From Actinophytocola gossypii (GTDB taxonomy: Bacteria > Actinomycetota > Actinomycetes > Mycobacteriales > Pseudonocardiaceae), in NCBI RefSeq assembly GCF_025165815.1, contig NZ_JAFFZE010000017.1, forward strand, positions 62,001 to 126,000: DNA of 64,000 nt, in the 5' to 3' direction. The stretch's first letter is position 1, and each line of letters begins with the position of its first letter. Made by a program: the position numbers and the translations under genes. A model generated the notes under the pieces. It was not told where the DNA came from and ran no database searches. It was given only the letters and a program-made list of their open reading frames with translations. Below, in pieces: positions 9,810 to 18,886 of this stretch.

Positions 9810-10982
9810 ATGTCAGCGAACGAACCGACCGGGCTGTGGCTGGTCGGCGCCCGTGGGTCGGTGGCCACCACGGCCGTGACCGGCCTGTTGGCCCTGCGCG
9901 CGGGGTTGACCGCGCCGACCGGCTGTGTGACCGAGCGTGAGCCGTTCACCCGCCTAGGTCTGCCCAGCTGGGAGAACCTGGTGGTCGGCGGGCACGACGT
10001 GGTGTGCACGCCGCTGGACAAACGAGCCGAGCAACTGGCCGAGTCGGGTCTGATCCCGCCCCGCGTCCTGGCCGCGACCACGACCGGCCTGCAAGCCGCC
10101 GACACCGAGATCCGCGACGGCTACCACCCGGCCACCCACACGGGTTCCCAGGCCGAGGCCGCCGAGCACCTGACGTCCGACATCACGTCGTTCCGCGAGC
10201 GCCACGGTCTCGCGCGCGTCGTGGTGGTGAACGTGTCCTCCACCGAACCCCCCGTACCGCACGTCCCCGAGCACGACTCCCTGTCCGCGCTCGAGACCGC
10301 GCTGGCTGACCCGACCCGCACGGTCCTCCCCCCGAGCAGCCTGAACGCCTACGCCGCGCTCCGAGCCGGCTGCCCGTTCGTGGACTTCACCCCGTCCCCC
10401 GGGATGCGCCTCCCCGCCCTGCACGAGCTGGCGGTGGCCGAGGGTCTCCCGTACGCCGGCTCCGACGGCAAGACCGGCGAAACCCTGCTGCGGACCGTGC
10501 TCGCCCCCATGTTCACCGCCAGAGCCCTGCGCGTTCGCTCCTGGGCCGGCACGAACCTCCTCGGCGGCGGCGACGGCGCGAACCTGGCGGATCCCACGCA
10601 GGCCAAGGGCAAACTGGACTCCAAGGCCAGGGGCCTCGCGGCGCTGCTCGGCGAGGGCGTGACCGCTCCGCTGCACATCGACAACGTGCCCGACCTGGGC
10701 GAGCAGAAGACCGCGTGGGACCACGTGTCGTTCGAGGGCTTCCTCGGCGCGCGGATGAGCCTCCAGCTGACCTGGAACGGCCTGGACTCCGCCCTGGCCG
10801 CCCCCCTGGTCCTGGACCTGGCCAGGCTGACCGCCGCCGCCCACGCGGCCGGCGAGTCGGGCCCCCTGGGTGCGCTGGCGTTCTTCTTCAAGGACCCCAT
10901 CGGCTCCGACGAGCACCGCTTCGCCGAGCAGACCACCATGCTCACCGAGTGGGCCGAGTCCCTCGGGGAGCGGCGGGCGTGA
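9810..10982 (+). CDS. Inositol-3-phosphate-synthase-like NAD-dependent cyclase
   Basis: A 390-residue member of the myo-inositol-1-phosphate synthase superfamily, which cyclises glucose 6-phosphate by a bound-NAD redox cycle. Seen: a nucleotide-binding start GLWLVGARGSVATT, the family hallmark NVSSTEPP, and SDGKTGETLLRT with the expected catalytic Lys at about 221, followed by SWAGTNLLGGGDG. It is not of the short Ino1 type that I recall for mycothiol and phosphatidylinositol synthesis in actinobacteria, so it is probably a second, specialised cyclase. ATG 9810 has a purine-rich AAAGGGG upstream. It overlaps the next gene by 4 nt and stands where other ebo clusters carry the cyclase EboD. The true substrate and product are unknown. 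Confidence 0.85.
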   Translation: MSANEPTGLWLVGARGSVATTAVTGLLALRAGLTAPTGCVTEREPFTRLGLPSWENLVVGGHDVVCTPLDKRAEQLAESGLIPPRVLAATTTGLQAADTEIRDGYHPATHTGSQAEAAEHLTSDITSFRERHGLARVVVVNVSSTEPPVPHVPEHDSLSALETALADPTRTVLPPSSLNAYAALRAGCPFVDFTPSPGMRLPALHELAVAEGLPYAGSDGKTGETLLRTVLAPMFTARALRVRSWAGTNLLGGGDGANLADPTQAKGKLDSKARGLAALLGEGVTAPLHIDNVPDLGEQKTAWDHVSFEGFLGARMSLQLTWNGLDSALAAPLVLDLARLTAAAHAAGESGPLGALAFFFKDPIGSDEHRFAEQTTMLTEWAESLGERRA

Positions 10983-11833
10983 AGGCCTACCTCCAGCTCG
11001 TCCGCGCGCCGGCCGCGTTGACCGTCCTCGGCGACACCGTCGCCGGGGCCGCGGCGGCCGGCCGGCCACTGCGCGGGCGACGCCTGCTCCTCCCGCTGTC
11101 CTCCGCCGCCTTCTACTGGTCCGGCATGGCCCTCAACGACTGGGCCGACCGCGACCTCGACGCCACCGAACGCCCCGAACGCCCCATCCCCTCCGGCCGC
11201 GTCACCCCCGAGGGCGCGCTCGCCGTGGCCGGCGGCCTCACCGCCACCGGCCTCGGCCTCGCCGCGGTCGCCGGCGGCCGGGACGCGGTCAAGGTCGCCG
11301 TGCCGCTCGCCGCCGCGGTCTGGGCCTACGACACCGTCCTCAAGTCGACCCCCGCCGGCCCCGTCGGCATGGCCGTCTGCCGGACCCTCGACGTCCTCCT
11401 CGGCGCCGGGGCCAGCAACGCCCGCACCGCCCTCCCGGCCGCCGCCGCGGTCGGCGGGCACACGCTCGGCGTCACCGCCCTGTCCCGCGGCGAGGTGCAC
11501 GGCGCGTCACCCGCCACCGCCACCTCCGCGCTCGCCGGCACCGCCGTCGCCACCGCGGCGGCGGTCGGCGGGCGCGCCCGCTCGATCCGCCACCGGCTCG
11601 GCGCGGCCACCGCGGCCGCGCTGTACTCCACCACCGTCGGCAGAGCACAGCTCGACGCCAGGCAGGACCCCTCCGCCGCCACCGTCCGGCGGGCCACCAT
11701 GGCCGGCATCCACGGCATGGTCCCGCTCCAGGCCGCGCTCGCCGCCCGCCGCGGGTCCCTGCTCGGCGCGCTCGCCGTCGCCGCCGCGCTGCCGGTCGCC
11801 CGCGCCCTGTCCCGGAAGGTGAGTCCGACATGA
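10979..11833 (+). CDS. eboC: UbiA-family prenyltransferase (EboC-like)
   Basis: A 284-residue polytopic membrane protein. The first Asp-rich motif NDWADRDLDATERPERPIPS is the NDxxDxxxD site that binds Mg-prenyl diphosphate, and AYDTVLKSTP corresponds to the second conserved loop. Long Ala/Gly/Val-rich hydrophobic stretches make up the remaining helices. The start is the GTG within the GTGA overlap with the cyclase stop; longer in-frame extensions run into the cyclase reading frame and are unlikely. By family it transfers a polyprenyl group to a small acceptor in the membrane. Both the acceptor (perhaps a cyclitol from the preceding gene) and the prenyl donor are unknown. Confidence 0.85.
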   Translation: MKAYLQLVRAPAALTVLGDTVAGAAAAGRPLRGRRLLLPLSSAAFYWSGMALNDWADRDLDATERPERPIPSGRVTPEGALAVAGGLTATGLGLAAVAGGRDAVKVAVPLAAAVWAYDTVLKSTPAGPVGMAVCRTLDVLLGAGASNARTALPAAAAVGGHTLGVTALSRGEVHGASPATATSALAGTAVATAAAVGGRARSIRHRLGAATAAALYSTTVGRAQLDARQDPSAATVRRATMAGIHGMVPLQAALAARRGSLLGALAVAAALPVARALSRKVSPT

Positions 11834-13281
11834 CCTTCCACCTCGGGTACGGCACCAACGGGTTCGCCAACCACCGCCTCGACGACGCCCTGCGCGTGAT
11901 CGCCGACCTCGGCTACACCTCCGTCGCGCTCACCCTCGACCACCACCACCTCGACCCGTACGGCGACGACGTCGTCTCCGCGACCGACCACGTCGCCGTG
12001 CTGCTCGGCCGGCTCGGGCTGCGGTGCGTCGTCGAGACCGGCGCCCGCTACCTGCTCGACCCCACCCACAAGCACCACCCCACGCTGGTCTGCGACGAGC
12101 CGGAGCGCCGGATCGACTTCCTGCACCGCGCCGTGCGCATCGCCGCCGAGCTCGACGCGGACTGCGTGTCGTTCTGGTCCGGCATCCGTCCCTCCTCAGT
12201 GGACCCGGGAACCGCGTGGCGGCGGATGCGCGACGGCACCGCCGCGGTCCTCGACGAGGCCGGGGCACTGGGCGTCCGGCTGGGACTCGAACCGGAGCCG
12301 GGCATGTTCGTCGAGCGCCTGGCCGACGCGCTGCGCCTTCGCGAGGAGCTCGGCGCGCCGGACCTGCTCGGCATCACGCTGGACGTCGGCCACTGCGTCG
12401 CGGTCGAGCCGGAGGACGCGGCGGCCTGCATCCGCCGTGCCGCCGGCCTGCTCGTCAACGTGCAGCTGGACGACATGCGCACCGGGGTGCACGAGCATCT
12501 CGAGTTCGGCGAGGGCGAACTCGATCTGCCGGCGACCCTGGCCGCGCTGACCGAGGTCGGCTACTCCGGCGTCGCGGCGGTCGAGCTGCCTCGGCACAGC
12601 CACGCGGCGCCGGACGTGGCCACCCGAGCGATCGCCGCGCTGCGGGCGGCGCTCGAACCGGGACCGCACGACGTGGAATGGGTGAGCGACGTGGACCATC
12701 CCTGGCTGGTGGACGCCGAGCAGCGGGTCCGCAGTGACCCGGCGGCGATCCGGACACTGTTCCCGGCGGTCGGGCGCAAGGTCGGGCGGGCGGCACTGCG
12801 CCCGGAGTCCGACCCGCAGGGCCTGGTGCACGGCACCGTCGACGACCTGGCCCGCACCCGCCTGCTGGCCGTGCTCGCCGAGGTGCTCGACGCACCTGCG
12901 CTGGCCGGCGAGGTCGCCGAGCTGTACCGCTACGGCGACGACGCCGAGCGCCGAGGCGTGCTGCGCGGGCTCACCACGCTGCCGCCCGACGCCGTGCCGG
13001 CCGGACTGGAGATCGTCCGGGACGCGTTGCGCGCCAACGACATCCGGCTCGTCGCCGCCGCGATGGGCGAGTTCGGTGCGCGGAACCTGGACGACCACGC
13101 CTGGCGGCACGGGGTGCTCAAGTGCCTGTTCGTCGGCGTGCCGCTGGCCGCCGTGGTGGAGCTGTCCCGCCGCACCGACGGCGAGCTGCTGCGGATGGTC
13201 GCCGACTACGCCGACGAGCGCCGCGCCGCGGGCCGTGACGTGCCCGCCGACGCCGAACGACTGCTGGAGGTAGGCGCATGA
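11830..13281 (+). CDS. eboA: TIM-barrel (AP endonuclease 2-like) domain fused to EboA domain
   Basis: A 483-residue two-domain protein. Residues 1-~275 form a sugar phosphate isomerase/epimerase-like barrel with plausible metal ligands in LEPEPG (E154/E156), LDVGHC (D185, H188), VQLDDM and VELPRH (E252). Residues ~290-483 match the EboA family: YRYGDDAERRGVLRGL, VRDALRANDIRLVAAAMGEF, LKCLFVGVPL and YADERRAAGR. EboA is usually a stand-alone protein of unknown function, so the fusion suggests that EboA acts together with an isomerase/epimerase. The ATGA overlaps at both ends place it firmly in the operon. Confidence 0.83.
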   Translation: MTFHLGYGTNGFANHRLDDALRVIADLGYTSVALTLDHHHLDPYGDDVVSATDHVAVLLGRLGLRCVVETGARYLLDPTHKHHPTLVCDEPERRIDFLHRAVRIAAELDADCVSFWSGIRPSSVDPGTAWRRMRDGTAAVLDEAGALGVRLGLEPEPGMFVERLADALRLREELGAPDLLGITLDVGHCVAVEPEDAAACIRRAAGLLVNVQLDDMRTGVHEHLEFGEGELDLPATLAALTEVGYSGVAAVELPRHSHAAPDVATRAIAALRAALEPGPHDVEWVSDVDHPWLVDAEQRVRSDPAAIRTLFPAVGRKVGRAALRPESDPQGLVHGTVDDLARTRLLAVLAEVLDAPALAGEVAELYRYGDDAERRGVLRGLTTLPPDAVPAGLEIVRDALRANDIRLVAAAMGEFGARNLDDHAWRHGVLKCLFVGVPLAAVVELSRRTDGELLRMVADYADERRAAGRDVPADAERLLEVGA

Positions 13282-14141
13282 GGATCTTCGACCCGCACAT
13301 CCACATGACGTCGCGGACCACCGACGACTACGAGGCCATGTTCGACGCCGGGGTGCGCGCGCTGGTCGAGCCGTCGTTCTGGCTCGGGCAGCCGCGCACC
13401 AGCGTCGCGTCGTTCACCGACTACTTCGACAGCCTCATCGGCTGGGAGCGGTTCCGGGCCGCGCAGTTCGGCATCCGCCACCACTGCACGATCGCGCTGA
13501 ACCCCAAGGAGGCCAACGACCCGCGCTGTCGCGAGGTGCTCGACCTGCTGCCGCGCTACCTCGCCAAGGACGGCGTGGTCGCGGTCGGCGAGGTCGGCTA
13601 CGACTCGATGACGCCGGAGGAGGACGAGGTCTTCGCCGGGCAGCTCCAGCTCGCGGTGGAGCACGAACTGCCCGCCCTGGTGCACACCCCGCACCGGGAC
13701 AAGCTCGCCGGCACCCACCGCACCCTCGACGTGGTGCGCGAGTCCGGCCTGGAGCCGGGCCGGGTGCTGGTGGACCACCTCAACGAGCCGACGGTCGCGG
13801 TGGTCGCGGACTCCGGCTGCTGGATGGGCTTCTCCATCTACCCGGACACCAAGATGGACGAGCAGCGCATGGTCGCGATCCTGCGCGAGTACGGCACCGA
13901 CCGGATGATCGTCAACTCGGCCGCCGACTGGGGCCGCTCGGACCCGCTGAAGACGTACAAGACCGGCCTGGCCATGCTCGGCGCCGGGTTTACCGAGTCC
14001 GATGTGGACAAGGTGCTGTGGCGGAACCCGGTGGAGTTCTACGGGCAGAGCGACCGGCTGGTGCTCGACGAGCTGCCCGGCTTCGCGCCGTCGACCGAGA
14101 CGTTCGCCGGCAACTCGGTGCTGCGCGGGGGCGGTGCATGA
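13278..14141 (+). CDS. eboB: TatD-like metal-dependent hydrolase (EboB)
   Basis: A 287-residue amidohydrolase-superfamily barrel. Metal-binding residues can be followed through the fold: HIH at 7-9, GEVGYD (E105), VHTPH (H136/H139), VDHLNE (H167) and NSAADWG (D217). The long insert after residue 30 (FWLGQPRTSVASFTDYFDS) is typical of EboB proteins and differs from the nuclease TatD. ATGA overlaps link it to the EboA fusion before and EboE after. A hydrolytic step on the cluster's unknown metabolite is inferred; the actual reaction is not known for any ebo cluster. Confidence 0.85.
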   Translation: MRIFDPHIHMTSRTTDDYEAMFDAGVRALVEPSFWLGQPRTSVASFTDYFDSLIGWERFRAAQFGIRHHCTIALNPKEANDPRCREVLDLLPRYLAKDGVVAVGEVGYDSMTPEEDEVFAGQLQLAVEHELPALVHTPHRDKLAGTHRTLDVVRESGLEPGRVLVDHLNEPTVAVVADSGCWMGFSIYPDTKMDEQRMVAILREYGTDRMIVNSAADWGRSDPLKTYKTGLAMLGAGFTESDVDKVLWRNPVEFYGQSDRLVLDELPGFAPSTETFAGNSVLRGGGA

Positions 14142-15280
14142 CGGTCACCCCGCTGTCGTACTGTACCAACGTCCATCCCGCCGAGGACCTCGACGGCGTG
14201 CTGGCCCAGCTCGACCGCTACGCCGAGCCGGTGCGCCGGCTGGTCGGCACCGACGTGCTCGGGCTCGGCCTGTGGCTGCCGGCCGCGCTCGCCGCCGGCC
14301 TCGCCGACGACCCGGCACTGCGCGCGAAGCTGCGCACCGAGCTCGACGCACGCGGCCTCGAGGTGCACACGCTCAACGCCTTCCCCTACGGCGGCTTCCA
14401 CGACGAGGTCGTCAAGCACTCGGTGTATCGTCCACAGTGGACGGACCAGCGCCGGCTGGAGTACACCCTGGACTGCGCGACCGTGCTGGCCGACCTGCTG
14501 CCCGACGGCGCCCGCTACGGCAGCATCTCCACCCTGCCGCTGGCCTGGCGCACCCCGTGGGACGACGCCGACGACGCGGCCGCGATGCGCGCGCTGACCG
14601 AGCTCACCGCCGTCCTCGACGGCATGGCGAGCCGCGACGGCCGCCCGATCCGACTGGCCGTCGAGCCGGAGCCCGGCTGCGTGCTCGACTCTGTCGCCGA
14701 CGCGGTCCGCTGGCTCGCGCCCCGGGTCGACCCGCGCTACGTCGGGTTGTGCCTGGACACCTGCCACCTCGCGGTGTCCTTCGCAGACCCGGCCGAGACC
14801 GTCGCCGAGATCCACCGGGCCGGCCTGTCCGTGGTCAAGGTGCAGGCGTCGGCGGCGCTACAGGTCGAGGAGCCGGCCAGCGAGGCCGCCCAGCAGGCAC
14901 TCGCCGACTTCACCGAGCCGCGCTACCTGCACCAGGTGCGCGAGCGCACCGAGGACGGCGTCGTGCTCGGCGCCGACGACCTGCCCCAGGCGCGCACCGA
15001 GCTGCCCGCATTGCGCACCTGGCGGGTGCACTTCCACGTGCCGCTGCACGCCCGCCCGGCCGCCCCGCTGTCGGCCACCACCGACGTCCTGCGTGCCGCC
15101 GTGGCCGCGCTGGCGTCTACTGTGGACGAATTGCCGCACGTCGAGGTGGAGACCTACACCTGGAGCGTGCTGCCGGAGACCGCGGGCAACGGTGGCGACA
15201 CCGCACTGATCCGCGGCATCGCCGCCGAGCTGCGCTGGGCCGCCGCCCAGCTGCTCGGCCAGGACGGAGGGGTGAGATGA
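14138..15280 (+). CDS. eboE: EboE metabolite-traffic protein (TIM barrel)
   Basis: A 380-residue protein with the EboE-typical opening PLSYCTNVHPAEDLDGVLAQ, then TLNAFPYGGFH, LAVEPEPGCVLDS, LCLDTCHLAV and the C-terminal HVEVETYTWSVLP. It belongs to the xylose-isomerase-like barrels, with E, D and H residues in positions compatible with a divalent metal site. In cyanobacteria ebo genes are needed to deliver the scytonemin precursor to the periplasm, but the molecular activity of EboE is unknown. It overlaps both neighbours by 4 nt. Confidence 0.87.
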   Translation: MTVTPLSYCTNVHPAEDLDGVLAQLDRYAEPVRRLVGTDVLGLGLWLPAALAAGLADDPALRAKLRTELDARGLEVHTLNAFPYGGFHDEVVKHSVYRPQWTDQRRLEYTLDCATVLADLLPDGARYGSISTLPLAWRTPWDDADDAAAMRALTELTAVLDGMASRDGRPIRLAVEPEPGCVLDSVADAVRWLAPRVDPRYVGLCLDTCHLAVSFADPAETVAEIHRAGLSVVKVQASAALQVEEPASEAAQQALADFTEPRYLHQVRERTEDGVVLGADDLPQARTELPALRTWRVHFHVPLHARPAAPLSATTDVLRAAVAALASTVDELPHVEVETYTWSVLPETAGNGGDTALIRGIAAELRWAAAQLLGQDGGVR

Positions 15281-16686
15281 GCACACCGGTCGTGCTGATC
15301 GACGTCGTGGGGCTGACGCCGAAACTGCTGCGGTACATGCCGAACCTGACCGCGCTGGCGCACCGGGGCTGGCAGGCCGAGCTGGGCACCGTGCTGCCCG
15401 CGGTGACCTGCAGCGCCCAGTCGACGTTCCTGACCGGCAGGATGCCGGCCGAGCACGGGATCGTCGGCAACGGCTGGTACTTCCGCGACCTCGGCGAGGT
15501 CTACCTGTGGCGCCAGCACAACCGGCTCGTCCAGGGCGAGAAGGTCTGGGAGGCCGCGCGCGCGGCGAACCCCGACTTCACCGCGGCGAACGTCTGCTGG
15601 TGGTACGCGATGGGCGCCACCACCGACATCACGGTCACGCCGCGTCCGATCTACCACGCCGACGGCCGCAAGTCCCCCGACGCCTACGTGCGCCCGCCCG
15701 CCCTGCACGACGAGCTGGTCGGCGCGCTCGGCGAGTTCCCGCTGTTCCAGTACTGGGGCCCGACCGCGGCGCTGACGTCGAGCGAGTGGATCATCGGCGC
15801 GTCCCGCAAGGTGCTCCGCGAGCACCACCCGGACCTGCTCCTGGTGTACGTCCCGCACCTGGACTACGACCTGCAACGCCACGGCCCCGACGGCCCCGAG
15901 GCGATGCGTGCCGCCCGCGAGGTGGACGCCGCGCTCGCCCCGCTGCTGGCGGACGCGCAGAACGCTGGCGCCACGGTGGTCGCGCTGTCCGAGTACGGCA
16001 TCACGCCGGTGCGCCGCCCGGTCGACATCAACCGCCTGCTGCGTACCGAGGGGCTGCTCGAGGTTTACACCCAGGCCGGCATGGAGTACCTCGACCCGTG
16101 GACGTCACGCGCGTTCGCGGTCGCCGACCACCAGGTCGCGCACGTGTACGTCAACGACCCGGCCGACCTGCCCCGGGTCCGCGACCTGCTCGGTGAGCTG
16201 TCCGGCGTGGACGAGGTGCTGGACCGCGAGGCGCAGGCCCGCTACGGCATCGACCACGAACGCGCCGGGGAGCTGGTGGTCACCGCCGAGCCGGACGCCT
16301 GGTTCACCTACTACTACTGGCTCGACGACGACCGCGCCCCGGACTTCGCCCGCGGGGTGGAGATCCACCGCAAGCCCGGCTACGACCCGGCGGAGCTGTT
16401 CTTCGACCCCGCGGACAAGCTGGTCAAGGCGAAGGCCGGGCTGAACCTGGTGCGCAAGAAGGTCGGCCTGCGGTACGCGATGAGCACGGTGCCGCTGGAC
16501 CCGTCGTACGTGCGCGGCTCGCACGGCCGGCTGCCCGACCGCCCGGAGGACGGTCCGGTGCTGCTGTGCTCGGTGCCCGACGCCGAGCCGGGCGACCGCG
16601 TCGCGGCGACCGAGGTCCACGATCTTCTGCTGAGGCTGCAAGGGATAGGCGAGGGCAGTTCGAAACGAGCCGGCTCCGCCAGATGA
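15277..16686 (+). CDS. eboF: Alkaline phosphatase-superfamily phosphodiesterase/pyrophosphatase-like protein (EboF)
   Basis: A 469-residue protein of the nucleotide pyrophosphatase/phosphodiesterase clan. The N-terminal [11 protein letters not shown] supplies a metal Asp (D9), [21 protein letters not shown] contains the expected nucleophile Thr at about 44, [15 protein letters not shown] resembles the HxxD/H metal motif, and LSEYGI replaces the usual SDHG. Near residue 412 there is a Lys-rich stretch. It has no signal peptide. Being last in the cassette, it may remove a phosphate or split a diphosphate of the cluster's product. The 3' end takes part in a long RNA hairpin (16651-16728). Confidence 0.82.
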   Translation: MSTPVVLIDVVGLTPKLLRYMPNLTALAHRGWQAELGTVLPAVTCSAQSTFLTGRMPAEHGIVGNGWYFRDLGEVYLWRQHNRLVQGEKVWEAARAANPDFTAANVCWWYAMGATTDITVTPRPIYHADGRKSPDAYVRPPALHDELVGALGEFPLFQYWGPTAALTSSEWIIGASRKVLREHHPDLLLVYVPHLDYDLQRHGPDGPEAMRAAREVDAALAPLLADAQNAGATVVALSEYGITPVRRPVDINRLLRTEGLLEVYTQAGMEYLDPWTSRAFAVADHQVAHVYVNDPADLPRVRDLLGELSGVDEVLDREAQARYGIDHERAGELVVTAEPDAWFTYYYWLDDDRAPDFARGVEIHRKPGYDPAELFFDPADKLVKAKAGLNLVRKKVGLRYAMSTVPLDPSYVRGSHGRLPDRPEDGPVLLCSVPDAEPGDRVAATEVHDLLLRLQGIGEGSSKRAGSAR

Positions 16687-16728
16687 CCACAGCTTCGGCC
16701 GATGCCGGCAAGGTTTTGAACTGTCCTC
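16651..16728 (+). repeat. 16-bp inverted repeat spanning the eboF stop codon
   Basis: GAGGGCAGTTCGAAAC (16651-16666) can pair with GTTTTGAACTGTCCTC (16713-16728). In RNA all 16 positions pair, two of them as G-U. The 46-nt loop holds the eboF stop codon (16684-16686). It could be a processing or attenuation hairpin between eboF and the isomerase gene at 16754, or an operator in DNA form. Confidence 0.6.
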
Positions 16729-16753
16729 GATCCGTACCGGAAGGAGCTCGACG

Positions 16754-17758
16754 ATGAGTCGACCAGTCACGCTGTTCACCGGCCAGTGGGCCGACCTCCC
16801 GTTCGAGGAGGTGTGCAAGCTCGCCGCGCAGTGGGGCTACGACGGCCTGGAGATCGCCTGCTCCGGCGACCACTTCGAGGTGGACCGGGCCCTGGCCGAG
16901 GACGACTACGTGTCGAACAAGCTCGCCCAGTTGGAGCGGCACGGCCTGAAGGTGTGGACGATCTCCAACCACCTGGTAGGCCAGGCGGTGTGCGACGACC
17001 CCATCGACGACCGGCACAAGAACATCGTGCCGGCTCGCATCTGGGGCGACGGCGACCCCGAGGGCGTGCGCCAGCGCGCCGCCGAGGAGCTGAAGGACAC
17101 CGCGCGGGCCGCCGCGAAGCTCGGCGTGGACACGGTCGTCGGCTTCACCGGCTCGAAGATCTGGAAGTACGTCGCGATGTTCCCGCCGGTGTCGCAGGAC
17201 GTCATCGACGACGGCTACGCCGACTTCGCGCGCCGGTGGAACCCGATCCTCGACGTGTTCGACGAGGTCGGCGTGCGGTTCGCGCACGAGGTGCACCCGT
17301 CGGAGATCGCCTACGACTACTGGACGACCAAGAAGACCCTGGAAGCGGTCGGCAACCGGCCGGCGTTCGGGCTCAACTGGGACCCGTCGCACTTCGTGTG
17401 GCAGGACCTCGACCCGGTCGGGTTCATCCTCGACTTCGCCGACCGGATCTACCACGTGGACTGCAAGGACACCAAGAAGCGGTTCGACGGCCGCAACGGA
17501 CGGATGGGCAGCCACCTTGCCTGGGCGGACCCGCGCCGGGGCTGGGACTTCGTGTCCACCGGTCACGGCGACGTGCCGTGGGAGGAGTGCTTCCGCGCCC
17601 TGAACTCGATCGGCTACACCGGCCCGATCTCGGTGGAGTGGGAGGACGCCGGCATGGACCGCCTGCGCGGTGCCGAGGAGGCCGTGACGTTCATCCGCAA
17701 CCTGATCTTCGACAAGCCGACCGCGGCGTTCGACGCGGCGTTCTCCACGAAGGACTGA
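16754..17758 (+). CDS. Sugar phosphate isomerase/epimerase (TIM barrel)
   Basis: A 334-residue cytosolic AP endonuclease 2-type barrel. Candidate metal ligands occur in [29 protein letters not shown] and VEWEDAGMD, the order seen in IolE/IolI-like and related isomerases. AAGGAG lies about 8 nt before the ATG. It follows eboF by 67 nt, beyond a long inverted repeat, and precedes a secreted paralogue by 35 nt. Enzymes of this kind epimerise or isomerise keto-sugars or inosose derivatives; the substrate here is unknown. It may serve the Gfo/Idh/MocA and ThuA pathway rather than the ebo cassette. Confidence 0.87.
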   Translation: MSRPVTLFTGQWADLPFEEVCKLAAQWGYDGLEIACSGDHFEVDRALAEDDYVSNKLAQLERHGLKVWTISNHLVGQAVCDDPIDDRHKNIVPARIWGDGDPEGVRQRAAEELKDTARAAAKLGVDTVVGFTGSKIWKYVAMFPPVSQDVIDDGYADFARRWNPILDVFDEVGVRFAHEVHPSEIAYDYWTTKKTLEAVGNRPAFGLNWDPSHFVWQDLDPVGFILDFADRIYHVDCKDTKKRFDGRNGRMGSHLAWADPRRGWDFVSTGHGDVPWEECFRALNSIGYTGPISVEWEDAGMDRLRGAEEAVTFIRNLIFDKPTAAFDAAFSTKD

Positions 17759-17793
17759 CTGGTTCCGATTCGCTTGCACGGAAGGGATTCGTC

Positions 17794-18645
17794 ATGACGG
17801 TTTCGAGAAGGACGATGCTGCGCGGCGCCGCCGCCGGAGCGATCGTCGCCGGCGCCGCCGTCGCGGTGCCCGGCACCGCGAGCGCCACCGGCGGCGGGCG
17901 CTGGTGGCGGCGGCGGGTGCCGAAGGACAAGATCAGCATCCAGCTGTACACGCTGCGCTCGATCATGGAGAACGACGTCGAAGGCACGCTGTCCGCGCTG
18001 GCCGACATCGGCTACCGCAAGGTCGAGATGGCCGGCACGTACGGCCGCAGCGCGCGGGAGTTCCGCGGCATCCTCGACCGCCACCACCTCCGTGCGACGT
18101 CGACGCACATGGGTATCGACGGCGACATCAACCAGGCGATCGAGGACGCGAAGATCCTCGGCAACCGCAAGAGCGACGTGGCCTGGGCGAGCTTCCCGAC
18201 GATCGCCGAGTGGCAGGACTTCGCCGAGCGCCTCGACGCGGCGGGCCGGGCCTACCGCCGAGCCGGGATCGAGTTCGGGTACCACAACCACGGCCACGAG
18301 TTCCAGCGGATCGACGGCGTGCGCCCGTACGACGTGATCACCCGGTGCACGAAGCGGCGGAACGTGAACCTGGAGATGGACCTGTTCTGGGTCATCGACG
18401 GCGGCGCCGACCCGGTGCGCGAGTTCTACCGGATCGCGGGTCGGGTCAACCAGTACCACGTCAAGGACCGCACCCCCGACGGCAACTTCGCCGACCTGGG
18501 CGAGGGCACGATCGATTTCGCCCACATCTTCCGCGCGACCTGGCCGCTGGAGGTGGACGAGTACATCGTGGAGAACGACGAGCCCGTCGACCCCCTGAAG
18601 TGCGCCGAGACCGGCTACAACTACCTGAGAAACCTCCGATTCTGA
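17794..18645 (+). CDS. Exported (Tat) sugar phosphate isomerase/epimerase-like protein
   Basis: A 283-residue TIM-barrel protein with a clear twin-arginine signal: SRRTMLRGAAAG (from residue 4), then a hydrophobic Ala/Val core and a cleavage region around TASATG. The mature part contains metal-site segments EFGYHNHGHEF, NLEMDLFWV, YHVKDRTPDGNF and YIVENDEP. GGAAGGG precedes the ATG. An extracytoplasmic isomerase suggests the pathway acts on a sugar outside the membrane, in keeping with the secreted ThuA/DUF1080 protein at 5126. This type is often found with 3-keto-glycoside-processing enzymes; that role is inferred. Confidence 0.85.
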   Translation: MTVSRRTMLRGAAAGAIVAGAAVAVPGTASATGGGRWWRRRVPKDKISIQLYTLRSIMENDVEGTLSALADIGYRKVEMAGTYGRSAREFRGILDRHHLRATSTHMGIDGDINQAIEDAKILGNRKSDVAWASFPTIAEWQDFAERLDAAGRAYRRAGIEFGYHNHGHEFQRIDGVRPYDVITRCTKRRNVNLEMDLFWVIDGGADPVREFYRIAGRVNQYHVKDRTPDGNFADLGEGTIDFAHIFRATWPLEVDEYIVENDEPVDPLKCAETGYNYLRNLRF

Positions 18646-18729
18646 CCCTCCGGCAACGGGTGGTCCGGGCAGCGATCGAAGGCCCCGGCGCCAGTCCGAC
18701 CCGGTAGTCCCGCACCGTCGGGCCTCGCA

Positions 18730-18771
18730 TCGGTTCGGTCCAGCGTCGGTTCGGTCCAGCGTCGGTTCGGT
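18730..18771 (+). repeat. Tandem 16-bp repeat (2.6 copies)
   Basis: TCGGTTCGGTCCAGCG occurs twice head-to-tail (18730-18745 and 18746-18761) and its first ten bases recur at 18762-18771. Confidence 0.85.
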
Positions 18772-18815
18772 CGACTCGGCACGCCAGCCATCCGGATCAG
18801 GCCCGCTTTGCCGGT

Positions 18816-18886
18816 CCGGTCAGGCCGATCCGCTCGGTCGAACCGAGTTGATCCCTCGGTTCGCGGAGCCGGATCGGCCTGACCGG
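18816..18886 (+). repeat. Perfect 17-bp inverted repeat upstream of xylB
   Basis: CCGGTCAGGCCGATCCG (18816-18832) and its exact complement (18870-18886) flank a 37-nt loop, which itself contains the small hairpin CTCGGT-CGA-ACCGAG (18833-18847). It may be a terminator for the isomerase operon or a regulatory structure for xylB. Confidence 0.75.
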
